Assembly: GCA_027574665.1 (NCBI GenBank)
Contig: CM050652.1
Span: 38,689,631 to 38,753,630 of the forward strand
Length of the DNA stretch: 64,000 nt
From: Rhynochetos jubatus
Lineage: Eukaryota; Chordata; Aves; Eurypygiformes; Rhynochetidae
Reading direction: 5' to 3'
In this document: one piece after another, positions 46,501 to 50,450 of the stretch
Position numbering within the stretch: the stretch's first letter is position 1
How the letters are laid out: every line of letters starts with the position of its first letter
Notes under the pieces: generated by a model
Databases searched by the model: none
What the model was told of the DNA's origin: nothing
Seen by the model: the letters and a program-made list of their open reading frames with translations, nothing else
Translations under genes and position numbers: made by a program

Positions 46501-49111
46501 TTGCTAGGAATTAAAAGAGAAGAGCTTGTTAAAACTAATACCCAGGGAAAAGTAACAGGAATTCTTGTAGTGCTCTCACTGTGTCCTTTACTCCATTTAT
46601 TCATGTACTTGTGCAAAGCACTAGTTCCAAGGACAAAGAAAAAAGCCATCTCTCTCTTAGCAGAGACTTCAAACATTCCACTTTCCTGGGAGAACTCCAA
46701 ATACCACTCCAGGCCACAAGCCTCCTTGTACCAGTTGATGTGAAGGTCTTTCCAGAAGTCACATGCCCATGAACTATGCCCCTGCTTCATTAATATTAGC
46801 AACATGGAAGTACCTGAACAAAATTGTACTATCGAGTCTTTTAGGTAGGCAACGGTATGAAAAACACTGAACAGAACTTGCACTGAGAGAGAATTGTAGG
46901 CCTCCCTTGATTGTATGACCCAGAAACAATCGAATGTCACTTAAAGAGCAATATTGTATTAGAACCTTCTCTACTGTTTAAGCACAAGAGTGCATCTTAA
47001 GGGGGGGCATCTTCATTTTCTGCTTTTGGTTTGAAAATGGGATTATCAGTTTCTGTATGCTTTTTAGTTAAATGGGAGGAAGAGACACGTTTTGCAGGGT
47101 CTGTTTAGGATGATCAATACATTTGCCCTGCAAATTACTCATCACACAGAAATTAATCATTTTCTGGTACTCAGACCAACACTGCAAATTGAGAGACTTA
47201 AAAACTGTTTTCAGCACTAGAACCATCCTACTGTGCAGCCTTGGGTAAATCACATTTTCACTTGTTGCCTCTCGAGAATCCCTGAATGAAGAGTTCTTAT
47301 GAACACTTCAGTAATGCTGTAACTTTACCAGATGAGATTAAATAAAAACATCTCTATCACTAGCTTACATATCTCACCCACATTAAAAAAAAAATAATAA
47401 TGTGGATAAATAACCTTGTATCTAAACTAATGTAAGGATCCAGTGAGTAGCTTTCAAAGCCTTAAGCCCTGGCACAAGTAGGAAAACTTCTTGTTCCTGG
47501 GATCAACCAGCACAGTCAAGGAAACAACGCACATCCTTTGATTATCGGTACAGAGGACAATAAAACACCCTAAGATTCTGAAGAACAGGTTTTAACCTCT
47601 AGCTCTCCCTCTCTCCAGTGTTTTTTACATTTGTCTACCTTTTCACAGTTAGGCACCAATGCAGTTATATCAATATTCAGCACCATGCTGTCCCTAAGTT
47701 ACTCCTGGCATCAGTCCTTTACAGTTTTTTTTTCTACAGCAAACCAGGAAAATACAAGGAGCTTTTTCCAACACTTTCACAGTTCCTACTCCTAAAAGGA
47801 GGAAACACTGGAACCCTAGTAAAAAGTCACCTAACCAACTCTAAGAGTAATCAGTGGAGAACATGTCACAAGGAATCCTGGGTATGGCTTTACAGAGAAA
47901 CAGAGCTTTCCTATGTCGCCCAAGCTCCCATATAAACCTCCTTCTGTGCACACGGTCCCAGTTCAACTTAGGCTGAGCTTTACAGTTAGCTTTAGCTATG
48001 TGTAACAGCCTCTGAAGGGCTGGAAGCAAAAATTAAAAGAACAGTGGATCCTTCATTGCCCAATAAGGGAAATTAACAAGCTTAAGGTTTTAGCTTTACA
48101 ACTGTGCCACTTTAATTATACACATTACCACTGCCGCACCAAAGACTGACCCCGCTTCACAATATTCGCACTTCGGGCTAGAAGTGCAGCCACCTGGGAT
48201 CCAAAGGGCTAAGGCTTTGTTTCAGGCTACACTTTCCCTACATGGGAGTGACCGGCCAGGCTGCAAGCCGGGTCACGGCAGTAATACGGCTTCCCAGCAG
48301 CCCCTCTTTGAGCAGCAGGGCCCGCAGTCCCAGCCAACCCCTGGGACTGTAAGGGGAGCCTCCCTCTCCGTTCCCCCTACGCGAGTCCTAGGGCCAGCGC
48401 GGGAGGGGCAAGCGGCCCTTGCCGGGGCTTTCGGCCACGTAACGCGGCGCTGGCACACCCAGGCCCACCCCAGCAGCACGGCCTTCTCGCCTCCGCTCCC
48501 TCTCACGGCTCAAGGATACATTTTCGAGGCGAGGGCTCCCGCCAGCCCTGGCTGCTACTGAATCCGGCGCCGCCTCCCCCTCCGGGCGGCCTCCCCGGAG
48601 GGTTGCCTCCCCGGTCGCCGCCGCCTCGGCTCCTACCCCAGCGCCCTCCGTCCCTGTAGGGCCGGCCGCGGAAACGGAATCGGTCCAGGGCATTGTGGCT
48701 GCGCTCCCAGAAGGAGAGCCGGGGGCCCGTCTCGGAGTGCGAGCCCGAAGGCATCCGCGGCGCCGGCATGGGCGGCGGATGAGAGCGGAACGAGTCCTTG
48801 GGCCGATACCCGCCGTGGCCGTGCAGGTGCCCCATCTCCGGCGGGGGCTGGTGCCGCAAGCGGGGGAAGCGCCGACCGGAGGAGGAGAGGGAGATGCCCC
48901 CGCGGAGGCCGGGAGGCGGCCTGCGCCTCGAGTAGGGCCTGCTGCTGCTGAGGCCGCCGCCGGGCTCGGAGCCGCCGCCACAGGGCCCGAAGCCGTTGTT
49001 GTCATCGTCGCTGATTTCGCCGTCTTCCAGTTCCCCTTCTTCCTTCGGGGAAAGCCCGCTAGGATCCAGCGCCGCCTCCGCGGGCGCGGCCGCCGCCTCG
49101 GCAGCCGCCAT
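7384..49111 (-). CDS. ZFC3H1: ZFC3H1, zinc finger C3H1 domain-containing protein (35 exons)
   Basis: Known role: ZFC3H1 is a nuclear scaffold that joins the MTR4 helicase to PABPN1 (the PAXT connection), sending polyadenylated nuclear transcripts to the RNA exosome. Seen: 35 exons assemble into 5955 nt, 1984 codons plus TGA, with all phases matching and all introns GT-AG; human is about 1989 residues. Order: acidic EEGEL/EDGEI (24-33), Gly/Arg-rich region with FWERSHNALDRFRFRG (134-149), coiled coils (about 205-225, 357-490), Pro-rich then Glu-run (540-640), coiled coil (about 740-990), CCCH finger C1181-X7-C1189-X4-C1194-X3-H1198, HAT/TPR-like helices (about 1310-1984). Start: the ATG at 49111-49109 is followed by G and no ATG occurs upstream within about 200 nt. 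The gene looks intact and functional. Confidence 0.97.
7647..7709 (-). CDS. ZFC3H1: ZFC3H1 exon 34, residues 1919-1939
   Basis: Encodes VHHLYQRALQKLPLCATLWK then D, the last clear HAT-type repeat. Acceptor TTTACAG/GTCC, donor AAGAT/GTAATG; phase 0. Confidence 0.95.
7710..9838 (-). other. ZFC3H1: ZFC3H1 intron 33
   Basis: About 2.1 kb. Short frames around 9071-9614 occur on both strands but match nothing known to me. No repeat family is recognised. Confidence 0.8.
9839..9878 (-). CDS. ZFC3H1: ZFC3H1 exon 33, residues 1905-1918 (40-bp exon)
   Basis: Encodes AIAAECFLMGQRE. It is the shortest exon and is required to join exon 32 (phase 2) to exon 34 (phase 0). Acceptor TTCCTCAG/AGCC, donor GAGAA/GTAAGT. 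Confidence 0.92.
9879..10473 (-). other. ZFC3H1: ZFC3H1 intron 32
   Basis: About 0.6 kb, AT-rich; nothing recognised. Confidence 0.8.
10474..10575 (-). CDS. ZFC3H1: ZFC3H1 exon 32, residues 1871-1905
   Basis: Encodes LLLRYWEESNVQILKLQAKM and FTYNIPTCLAIWK. Acceptor TTTACAG/ACTG, donor AAAAT/GTAATG; phase 2. Confidence 0.94.
10576..11703 (-). other. ZFC3H1: ZFC3H1 intron 31
   Basis: About 1.1 kb, AT-rich; nothing recognised. Confidence 0.8.
11704..11804 (-). CDS. ZFC3H1: ZFC3H1 exon 31, residues 1838-1871
   Basis: Encodes VILFYLSCIPKSQHSKTLER and FCSTMPANPGLALR. Acceptor TCTGCAG/GTAA, donor CTGAG/GTACGT; phase 2. Confidence 0.94.
11805..12491 (-). other. ZFC3H1: ZFC3H1 intron 30
   Basis: About 0.7 kb, AT-rich; nothing recognised. 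Confidence 0.8.
12492..12657 (-). CDS. ZFC3H1: ZFC3H1 exon 30, residues 1782-1837
   Basis: Encodes YLVFINSKVVGSNNKVQEFK, LFTDLVNRCLVTVPTRYPIP and FSTADYWTNYEFHNK, among the best conserved parts of the protein. Acceptor TTCCAG/TTAC, donor ATAAG/GTAAAA; phase 0. Confidence 0.96.
12751..12855 (-). CDS. ZFC3H1: ZFC3H1 exon 29, residues 1747-1782
   Basis: Encodes LCQSLHASVGEALDAYEAAL then GAVMQQETVQSIWLE, a HAT-like repeat. Acceptor ATAAACAG/TTTG, donor CTGGA/GTAAGT. Intron 29 (12658-12750) is 93 bp. Confidence 0.93.
12856..15088 (-). other. ZFC3H1: ZFC3H1 intron 28
   Basis: About 2.2 kb, AT-rich, with a short CA-type stretch near 13727-13760. No repeat family or RNA gene is recognised. Confidence 0.8.
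15089..15199 (-). CDS. ZFC3H1: ZFC3H1 exon 28, residues 1710-1747
   Basis: Encodes YLLNFPMPIEFTTPLYKEHL then TDDAVNQQIPHLWQIY. Acceptor CTTGTAG/ATAT, donor TACTG/GTGAGA; phase 2. Confidence 0.93.
15200..16133 (-). other. ZFC3H1: ZFC3H1 intron 27
   Basis: About 0.9 kb, AT-rich; nothing recognised. Confidence 0.8.
16134..16228 (-). CDS. ZFC3H1: ZFC3H1 exon 27, residues 1679-1710
   Basis: Encodes ERSSSILPLLQDFVAAFFEN and TCQQQSPMDLLR. Less conserved than its neighbours but aligned in length with the family. Acceptor AAAACAG/GAAA, donor TTAAG/GTACAC; phase 2. Confidence 0.9.
16659..16857 (-). CDS. ZFC3H1: ZFC3H1 exon 26, residues 1612-1678
   Basis: Encodes WESAAELCRSLLELSPNNCQ, then LLESLATLYLEMEQSDSACR and AFEQNPQNAEIFYRLCKFLV: a clear pair of TPR/HAT helices. 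Acceptor CTTTAAG/GTGG, donor CACAG/GTAATA. Confidence 0.96.
16928..17033 (-). CDS. ZFC3H1: ZFC3H1 exon 25, residues 1577-1612
   Basis: Encodes DAVKTCTDESLEADRRMAIC and FPLYRNMIALLKLLER. Acceptor TTGAAG/ATGC, donor GAAAG/GTAAGT. The next intron (16858-16927) is only 70 bp. Confidence 0.93.
17034..18179 (-). other. ZFC3H1: ZFC3H1 intron 24
   Basis: About 1.15 kb, AT-rich; nothing recognised. Confidence 0.8.
18180..18417 (-). CDS. ZFC3H1: ZFC3H1 exon 24, residues 1498-1577
   Basis: Encodes NALKSSNEKLILERLTLSDR, then GWLAYIHLSEFGILPVKFYD, and IPWRTVQDVKTDPDMLLAMF. Acceptor TTTACAG/AATG, donor TGAAG/GTAAGA; phase 1. Confidence 0.96.
18418..20005 (-). other. ZFC3H1: ZFC3H1 intron 23
   Basis: About 1.6 kb. 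Contains a G/T-rich tract on the plus strand (18803-18876) and a moderately GC-rich patch near 19560-19730 with no identity I recognise. Confidence 0.8.
18803..18876. repeat. G/T-rich low-complexity tract
   Basis: The plus strand reads GGGTTTTGTGGGATTGGGGG, then T-rich sequence with GTTGGTTGGG. Four G-runs make a loose G-quadruplex possible on the template strand of ZFC3H1. Confidence 0.6.
20006..20197 (-). CDS. ZFC3H1: ZFC3H1 exon 23, residues 1434-1497
   Basis: Encodes FLNLENSFEGKDYVCGRMLQ and then SFQLLETLLYRVHLSLFTGR with HQNALVLLQ, helical repeats. Acceptor TCTCTAG/TTTT, donor CTGCAG/GTAATT; phase 0. Confidence 0.95.
20641..20827 (-). CDS. ZFC3H1: ZFC3H1 exon 22, residues 1371-1433
   Basis: Encodes LARALENNKENPEIWCHYLR, then LFSKRGTKEEIQEMCETAVE and YAPSYQIWWT: typical HAT-repeat spacing of W and Y with a following helix. 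Acceptor TCTGCAG/CTC, donor GGACA/GTAAGT. Confidence 0.96.
20828..22579 (-). other. ZFC3H1: ZFC3H1 intron 21
   Basis: About 1.75 kb, AT-rich, with a pyrimidine-rich stretch around 21600-21930. No repeat family or RNA gene is recognised. Confidence 0.8.
22580..22763 (-). CDS. ZFC3H1: ZFC3H1 exon 21, residues 1310-1371: start of helical repeats
   Basis: Encodes VPALDTVVTPDDVRYFTSET, then DDISNLEASVQENPCDVQLW and IKLAYKYLNQNE, the first HAT/TPR-like repeat. Acceptor TTTGCAG/CCC, donor GAAGG/GTAAGT; phase 2. Confidence 0.94.
22764..23644 (-). other. ZFC3H1: ZFC3H1 intron 20
   Basis: About 0.9 kb, AT-rich; nothing recognised. Confidence 0.8.
23645..23761 (-). CDS. ZFC3H1: ZFC3H1 exon 20, residues 1271-1310
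   Basis: Encodes TPPFTTWKDKRKWRPKYWRK then an SSSSEEE acidic cluster and FAGPIKY. The Trp/Lys-rich block is a family hallmark. Acceptor TTCACAG/CACC, donor TACG/GTAATC. Confidence 0.94.
24119..24220 (-). CDS. ZFC3H1: ZFC3H1 exon 19, residues 1237-1271
   Basis: Encodes EKYVEKLFGINRDRMSVDQM then AVLLASNVNESKSH, an amphipathic helical segment conserved in the family. Acceptor GTTTCAG/AAAAA, donor TCACA/GTAAGT. Confidence 0.94.
24735..24856 (-). CDS. ZFC3H1: ZFC3H1 exon 18, residues 1196-1237
   Basis: Completes the finger with QH (H1198), then CTLSRKQLFQDILSYNLELI and ACSEKSTDEEIGTAT-like sequence matching family length. The donor ACAG/GTTTTTAAG departs from consensus at +3 to +6, but it is the only site that preserves phase to exon 19. 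Skipping this 122-bp exon would shift the frame. Confidence 0.9.
24857..25976 (-). other. ZFC3H1: ZFC3H1 intron 17
   Basis: About 1.1 kb, splitting the zinc-finger codons. It includes a G/T-rich tract on the plus strand near 25519-25558. No element is recognised. Confidence 0.8.
25977..26108 (-). CDS. ZFC3H1: ZFC3H1 exon 17, residues 1152-1196: CCCH finger cysteines
   Basis: Encodes RFSPYFRTKEKLYLSS and then CFCRFDLTGTCNDDDCQW. It supplies the three finger cysteines (C1181, C1189, C1194); the histidine ligand H1198 comes from exon 18. Acceptor ATTTTAG/GTTC, donor AGTG/GTGAGT; phase 2. Confidence 0.96.
26109..27377 (-). other. ZFC3H1: ZFC3H1 intron 16
   Basis: About 1.3 kb, AT-rich; nothing recognised. 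Confidence 0.8.
27378..27487 (-). CDS. ZFC3H1: ZFC3H1 exon 16, residues 1116-1152
   Basis: Encodes EISVDMDFVTSQNKQAEVKP and then YHSPLLVFKSYR, the conserved lead-in to the zinc finger. Acceptor CCTAG/GAAAT, donor TACAG/GTATGA; phase 2. Confidence 0.94.
27571..28119 (-). CDS. ZFC3H1: ZFC3H1 exon 15, residues 933-1115 (largest internal exon)
   Basis: A 549-bp exon. Encodes ALEKKRLQQLEYEYALKIQK (end of the coiled coil), the conserved FALPQPSLHDLTQDKLSLD, RERRRSFRESNSFTKPNLKH, and ELFLGLNIDELKKLYAKADS. Acceptor TTTTCAG/CCAAG, donor GGTCAG/GTAAAT. Intron 15 below it is only 83 bp. Confidence 0.96.
28120..28825 (-). other. ZFC3H1: ZFC3H1 intron 14
   Basis: About 0.7 kb, AT-rich; nothing recognised. 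Confidence 0.8.
28826..28957 (-). CDS. ZFC3H1: ZFC3H1 exon 14, residues 889-932
   Basis: Encodes IHKVQQRVTVKKALALKYGE and then ELARAKAVASKEIGKRKLEQ. Continues the coiled coil. Acceptor TTTCAG/ATTC, donor TTGGA/GTAAGT; phase 0. Confidence 0.94.
29146..29320 (-). CDS. ZFC3H1: ZFC3H1 exon 13, residues 830-888
   Basis: Encodes ILLMKDESVLKHLLQQEAKK and then KINKLAEQLQATEKILNANK with MFLKKLQEQ: a long heptad-like coiled coil. Acceptor TTCTAG/AATTC, donor GAACAA/GTAACT. Confidence 0.95.
29321..30398 (-). other. ZFC3H1: ZFC3H1 intron 12
   Basis: About 1.1 kb of AT-rich intron with nothing recognised. A minus-strand frame at 29800-30117 has no similarity I know. Confidence 0.75.
30399..30545 (-). 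CDS. ZFC3H1: ZFC3H1 exon 12, residues 781-830
   Basis: Encodes REKQRLVKSDPL, a Ser/Asn linker, GIGRLAVVTKQVTEAEAKLK. Acceptor TGTTTTAG/TCG, donor AACAG/GTTTGT, which is weaker than consensus; phase 2. Confidence 0.93.
30877..30995 (-). CDS. ZFC3H1: ZFC3H1 exon 11, residues 742-781
   Basis: Encodes ASKIKAPPKSEKENDPMRTP and then EDKKIEYRLLKEEIA, the start of the second coiled coil. Acceptor GTAACAG/GCC, donor CCAG/GTACAA; ends in phase 2. Confidence 0.93.
31085..31119. repeat. Perfect hairpin, 14-bp arms, 7-nt loop
   Basis: CTTAAAAGCTGTCA, loop AGGTTAA, TGACAGCTTTTAAG: exact reverse complements. It lies in intron 10, about 90 nt upstream of the exon 11 acceptor on the gene strand, so the stem would form in the pre-mRNA near the branch-point zone. 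Confidence 0.92.
31410..31547 (-). CDS. ZFC3H1: ZFC3H1 exon 10, residues 696-741
   Basis: Encodes LPKHKSVVVTLNDSDDSESD followed by STNSVFGGLESMIKEARR. The Ser-Asp cluster looks like a casein kinase 2 target (inference). Donor TTGAG/GTAAAT. Confidence 0.95.
31548..34759 (-). other. ZFC3H1: ZFC3H1 intron 9
   Basis: About 3.2 kb of AT-rich intron. No repeat family, RNA gene or coding similarity is recognised; short frames (for example 34121-34447) look like chance. Confidence 0.8.
34760..34924 (-). CDS. ZFC3H1: ZFC3H1 exon 9, residues 641-695
   Basis: Encodes ETSSNSGPPSPPVPDN, then VPRSNLTAVSINTVSQPR and FVRVPRTPRAVIT. Ser/Pro-rich linker. Acceptor TGTTAG/GAAAC, donor CACG/GTAAGG; phase 0. Confidence 0.93.
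35618..35821 (-). CDS. ZFC3H1: ZFC3H1 exon 8, residues 573-640
   Basis: Encodes QLYVEGISCVSLE, a run of Pro-Leu (PPPPLPPLPPEEPEQPPKPP), then FADEEEEEEMLLREELLKSL and ANKRAF. The acidic helix after the proline run is strongly conserved in vertebrates. Donor TATGAG/GTACTC. Confidence 0.95.
36797..36894 (-). CDS. ZFC3H1: ZFC3H1 exon 7, residues 540-572
   Basis: Proline-rich: SSPVQPPFFECPVGYFPPP and then SLPLPPPIP. Acceptor AATTACAG/CC, donor TTCCA/GTAAGT; phase 0. Likely a disordered binding segment. Confidence 0.92.
37555..38235 (-). mobile_element. Old CR1 LINE fragment
   Basis: Diverged reverse-complement CR1 blocks are legible: GCTCAAAGCAGGGCTGCC, GGGCCTTGTCCAGCCAAGT, the TTTCCTTTATATCTAAGC region, and at the far end CATGGGGACCCCCCAAGGCC. 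Much more decayed than its neighbour at 38341, so an older insertion. Edges are approximate. Confidence 0.7.
38341..38530 (-). mobile_element. CR1 LINE 3' end, well preserved
   Basis: Reads GAATCATAGAATGGTTTGGG, then TTGGAAGGGACCTTAAAGAT, and continues through CCAGGGATGGGGCATCCACA to CACCACCCTCA. This is the reverse complement of the last 190 bp of a CR1 element. Confidence 0.95.
38674..38797 (-). CDS. ZFC3H1: ZFC3H1 exon 6, residues 499-540
   Basis: Encodes SSDTDLRWSLDKQSTDSAGG and then AMDTDSETNSP, an acidic Ser/Thr linker well conserved in the family. Acceptor GTGTTTAG/TCTTCAG; a second AG 7 nt inside would break phase. Donor CCAG/GTAAGA. Confidence 0.93.
40365..40591 (-). CDS. ZFC3H1: ZFC3H1 exon 5, residues 423-498
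   Basis: A strongly charged single helix: KQQ...RRQKEEDQRKQEEEEERRRR, then RKIRDLSNQEEQYNRFMKL and an RRSRSR tail. Coiled coil leading into a short RS-like basic patch. Donor GCAGG/GTAACA; phase 0. Confidence 0.95.
40785..40983 (-). CDS. ZFC3H1: ZFC3H1 exon 4, residues 357-423
   Basis: Encodes an acidic run followed by MSELQLRLLALQSASKKWQQ and a Lys-rich stretch: the start of the first long coiled coil and basic region. The tandem acceptor CTCAAG/AAG/CTG could add or drop one Lys. Donor ACAG/GTAAGA. Confidence 0.94.
41237..41295 (-). CDS. ZFC3H1: ZFC3H1 exon 3, residues 337-356
   Basis: A 59-bp exon encoding EDKEQSSVRKLSSSDVTSEK, a Ser-rich linker. Acceptor GTGCAG/AAGAC, donor AAAAG/GTAAGA; ends in phase 0. 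Confidence 0.93.
42278..42306. repeat. Perfect hairpin, 13-bp arms, TTT loop
   Basis: ATGCATGCATTTT, then TTT, then AAAATGCATGCAT. The arms are exact reverse complements and contain two ATGCAT palindromes. Too short for a microRNA precursor. It may be chance, slippage or a cruciform-forming site in intron 2. Confidence 0.9.
42678..42736. repeat. AT-rich microsatellite (AATAA-type)
   Basis: About 60 bp of ATAAA/AATAA units with interruptions (for example AATAAAATAAAATAAAATAA). Intronic simple repeat. Confidence 0.85.
44240..44656 (-). CDS. ZFC3H1: ZFC3H1 exon 2, residues 198-337
   Basis: Begins with the SKTFGRSPSRKQNYSSK block, then a helical FEDLLLKYKQIQLELEYIN segment, an acidic linker and the conserved FQAFELKPLRQKLPTP. 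Acceptor GTAATTCAG/CC is needed for phase; an upstream CAG 8 nt away would shift the frame. Donor CAAG/GTAAAT. Confidence 0.94.
44657..48519 (-). other. ZFC3H1: ZFC3H1 intron 1
   Basis: The longest intron, about 3.9 kb. The 5' end is CpG-rich; the rest is AT-rich. A 161-codon frame without an ATG (46455-46940, minus) resembles nothing I know. No repeat family or RNA gene is recognised. Confidence 0.85.
48520..49111 (-). CDS. ZFC3H1: ZFC3H1 exon 1 (coding part), residues 1-198
   Basis: Lies in the CpG island. Encodes an Ala-rich start, the acidic pair EEGEL and EDGEI followed by SDDD (24-37), an Arg/Pro/Gly-rich stretch, and the conserved FWERSHNALDRFRFRGRPYR block (134-153). The EDGEI-type motif resembles short acidic motifs that bind the cap-complex protein ARS2 (family knowledge, not shown here). 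Donor AAAAT/GTATCC; ends in phase 1. Confidence 0.93.
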
Positions 49112-49236
49112 GGGGCCCAGGCCGGCTGTGTCGGCGAGGCAGAACCGCACGGGCGGTTTCGTTTCCTGCGCAGGGCGGCCCCGCGCCTCGCCCCCTCCCC
49201 GCCGTCCGCCCGGCTCTAGCCCCGGCCCGCGCGGAC

Positions 49237-49246
49237 TCTCGCGAGA
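49237..49246. promoter_or_regulatory. TCTCGCGAGA palindrome
   Basis: Perfect 10-bp motif about 125 bp upstream of the ZFC3H1 ATG, a position typical of this CpG-island promoter element. Confidence 0.8.
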
Positions 49247-49340
49247 CCACGCCCCAGCCCCCCTCGCCCGGGAGGGAAAGGGTTGGGCGTCACAGACGGC
49301 TAAAGTAAGGGGGAGAGATGCGGCTGCCCGAGCGCGGTGT

Positions 49341-49363
49341 ATGCTGGGTAATGTAGTTCCCAG
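49341..49363 (-). promoter_or_regulatory. ZNF143/Staf-like site
   Basis: The gene strand reads CTGGGAACTACATTACCCAG then CAT, close to the ACTACAATTCCCAGCATGC consensus bound by ZNF143 in divergent promoters. Match judged by eye. Confidence 0.65.
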
Positions 49364-49491
49364 CCCGGGGCGAGGCCGGGTACGGCAGGGGGCGGGGAAA
49401 GCCGGTGGCTCAGCCTATAGCGGGGCGGTGGTGGGGGGCGACGCCAATGGGGGTTTGACCCGCCATGTTGGTAAAGGAGGCGAGTGGGAGG

Positions 49492-49502
49492 GCCGCCATC
49501 TT
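49492..49502. promoter_or_regulatory. YY1-like GCCGCCATCTT
   Basis: Exact reverse complement of the AAGATGGCGGC YY1 consensus. It often lies just downstream of start sites, so it may mark the far edge of the bidirectional promoter. Confidence 0.65.
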
Positions 49503-49520
49503 GTTGAAGGGAAGCGGGCT

Positions 49521-49920
49521 GTGAGCAGAGCTAGGGTAGTGGAGCCGTGCCGCTCGGCTCCGCTGCTACGGGTTTAGGAGCGGGTGCTTTTTCTGACCTG
49601 CCGCCCGCCGGACGGTGCACAGGCTTCTAGAGAGGGCGAAGCAGTGGGTGTCGTGGCGGTGCCCAGCACCCTGGTGGGCATCGTCAACCTGCCAGCTCCC
49701 CACCAGCAGCTGAGCTGCTGTTAACCTTTTGAAGAGGGGGGTTTCCGGGAAGCGCTTCTGGCCTCTAATTGCTCTGAAGTGCCGACTGGCCCTAATGGCT
49801 TCTGTGACGGGAGCGAAAAGTGAGCATCACAGGGGTAAACCAATTAAATAAACTCCTTACATAATTATTTAAAACGTCACTTCTTTGAGTATTCTGGTGC
49901 TGCCTCGTCTGTTCAGGGCC
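49521..49920. other. Outer CpG-island edge and flank
   Basis: GC content falls off after about 49700. No plus-strand start codon here opens a recognisable protein; the possible ATGs give short frames. It may hold the first exon of a non-coding divergent transcript. Confidence 0.5.
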
Positions 49921-50445
49921 TGTCCTGGTTTTGTCTGGGATAGAGTTAATTTTCCTCCTAGTAGCAGGTCCAGTGCTGTGCTGTGGATTTAGCCTGAGAG
50001 TAACGGTGACACGCTGATGTTTCAGTCGCTGCTAAGCAGTGCTTCTACTAAGTCAAGGGCTTCTCAGCTTCCCATGCTCTGCCAGCGAGGAGGTGCACAG
50101 GAAGCTGGGAGGGAGCGTAGCCGCTGCGGCAGCTGGGCCAGGGTGGCCAAAGGGACACATACTCAGTGCATAAACTAGGGGGAGTTGGCCAGGGGGCTGT
50201 GGCTCGGGAACTGACCGAGCATCGTTCGGCATGGTGAGCAATTGTGTTGTGCATCACTTGTATATTCTTTTATCATTACTATTTTCCTCGTCCGTTGCTG
50301 TCCTATTAAACTGTCTTTATCTCAACTTGCAAGTTTTACCTTTTTTTTTTTTTCTTTTAGATTCTCCTCACCATCCATGGAGGGGGAGACGAGTCAGCAA
50401 GCAGCTACGTGGTGCTTAGTAGCTGTCTGGGGTTAAACCATGACA
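49921..50445 (+). mobile_element. Complete solo LTR (avian ERV, probably ERVL-like)
   Basis: 525 bp from TGTCCTGG to CATGACA, flanked by an imperfect 5-bp target duplication (GGGCC 49916-49920, GGGAC 50446-50450). Internal landmarks: GGGATAGAGTTAATTTTCCT near the 5' end, a TATA-like GTGCATAAACTAGGGGG, a TATTAAACTG poly(A) signal and the TGGGGTTAAACCATGACA terminus. No internal retroviral sequence follows, so the provirus was lost by LTR-LTR recombination. The family name is from memory. Confidence 0.85.
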
Positions 50446-50450
50446 GGGAC

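Larger units (their letters stand above)
49112..49520. promoter_or_regulatory. ZFC3H1: CpG-island promoter of ZFC3H1, probably bidirectional
   Basis: The centre of a CpG-dense block (about 48.2-49.65 kb). From the gene outwards it contains TCTCGCGAGA (49237-49246), a ZNF143-like site, a CCAAT box (49444-49448) and YY1-like GCCGCCATCTT (49492-49502), with a related CGCCATGTTGG at 49461. There is no TATA box. These motifs are typical of divergent housekeeping promoters; the plus-strand partner is not identified. Confidence 0.8.

Noticed and set aside
46455..46940. 161-codon minus-strand frame in intron 1
   Set aside because: It begins at GTG rather than ATG, matches no family, and lies wholly inside intron 1 with no splice support.
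48695..49577. Long plus-strand frames through the CpG island (174 and 193 codons)
   Set aside because: Antisense shadows of ZFC3H1 exon 1 and GC-rich promoter; long because stops are rare in GC-rich DNA.
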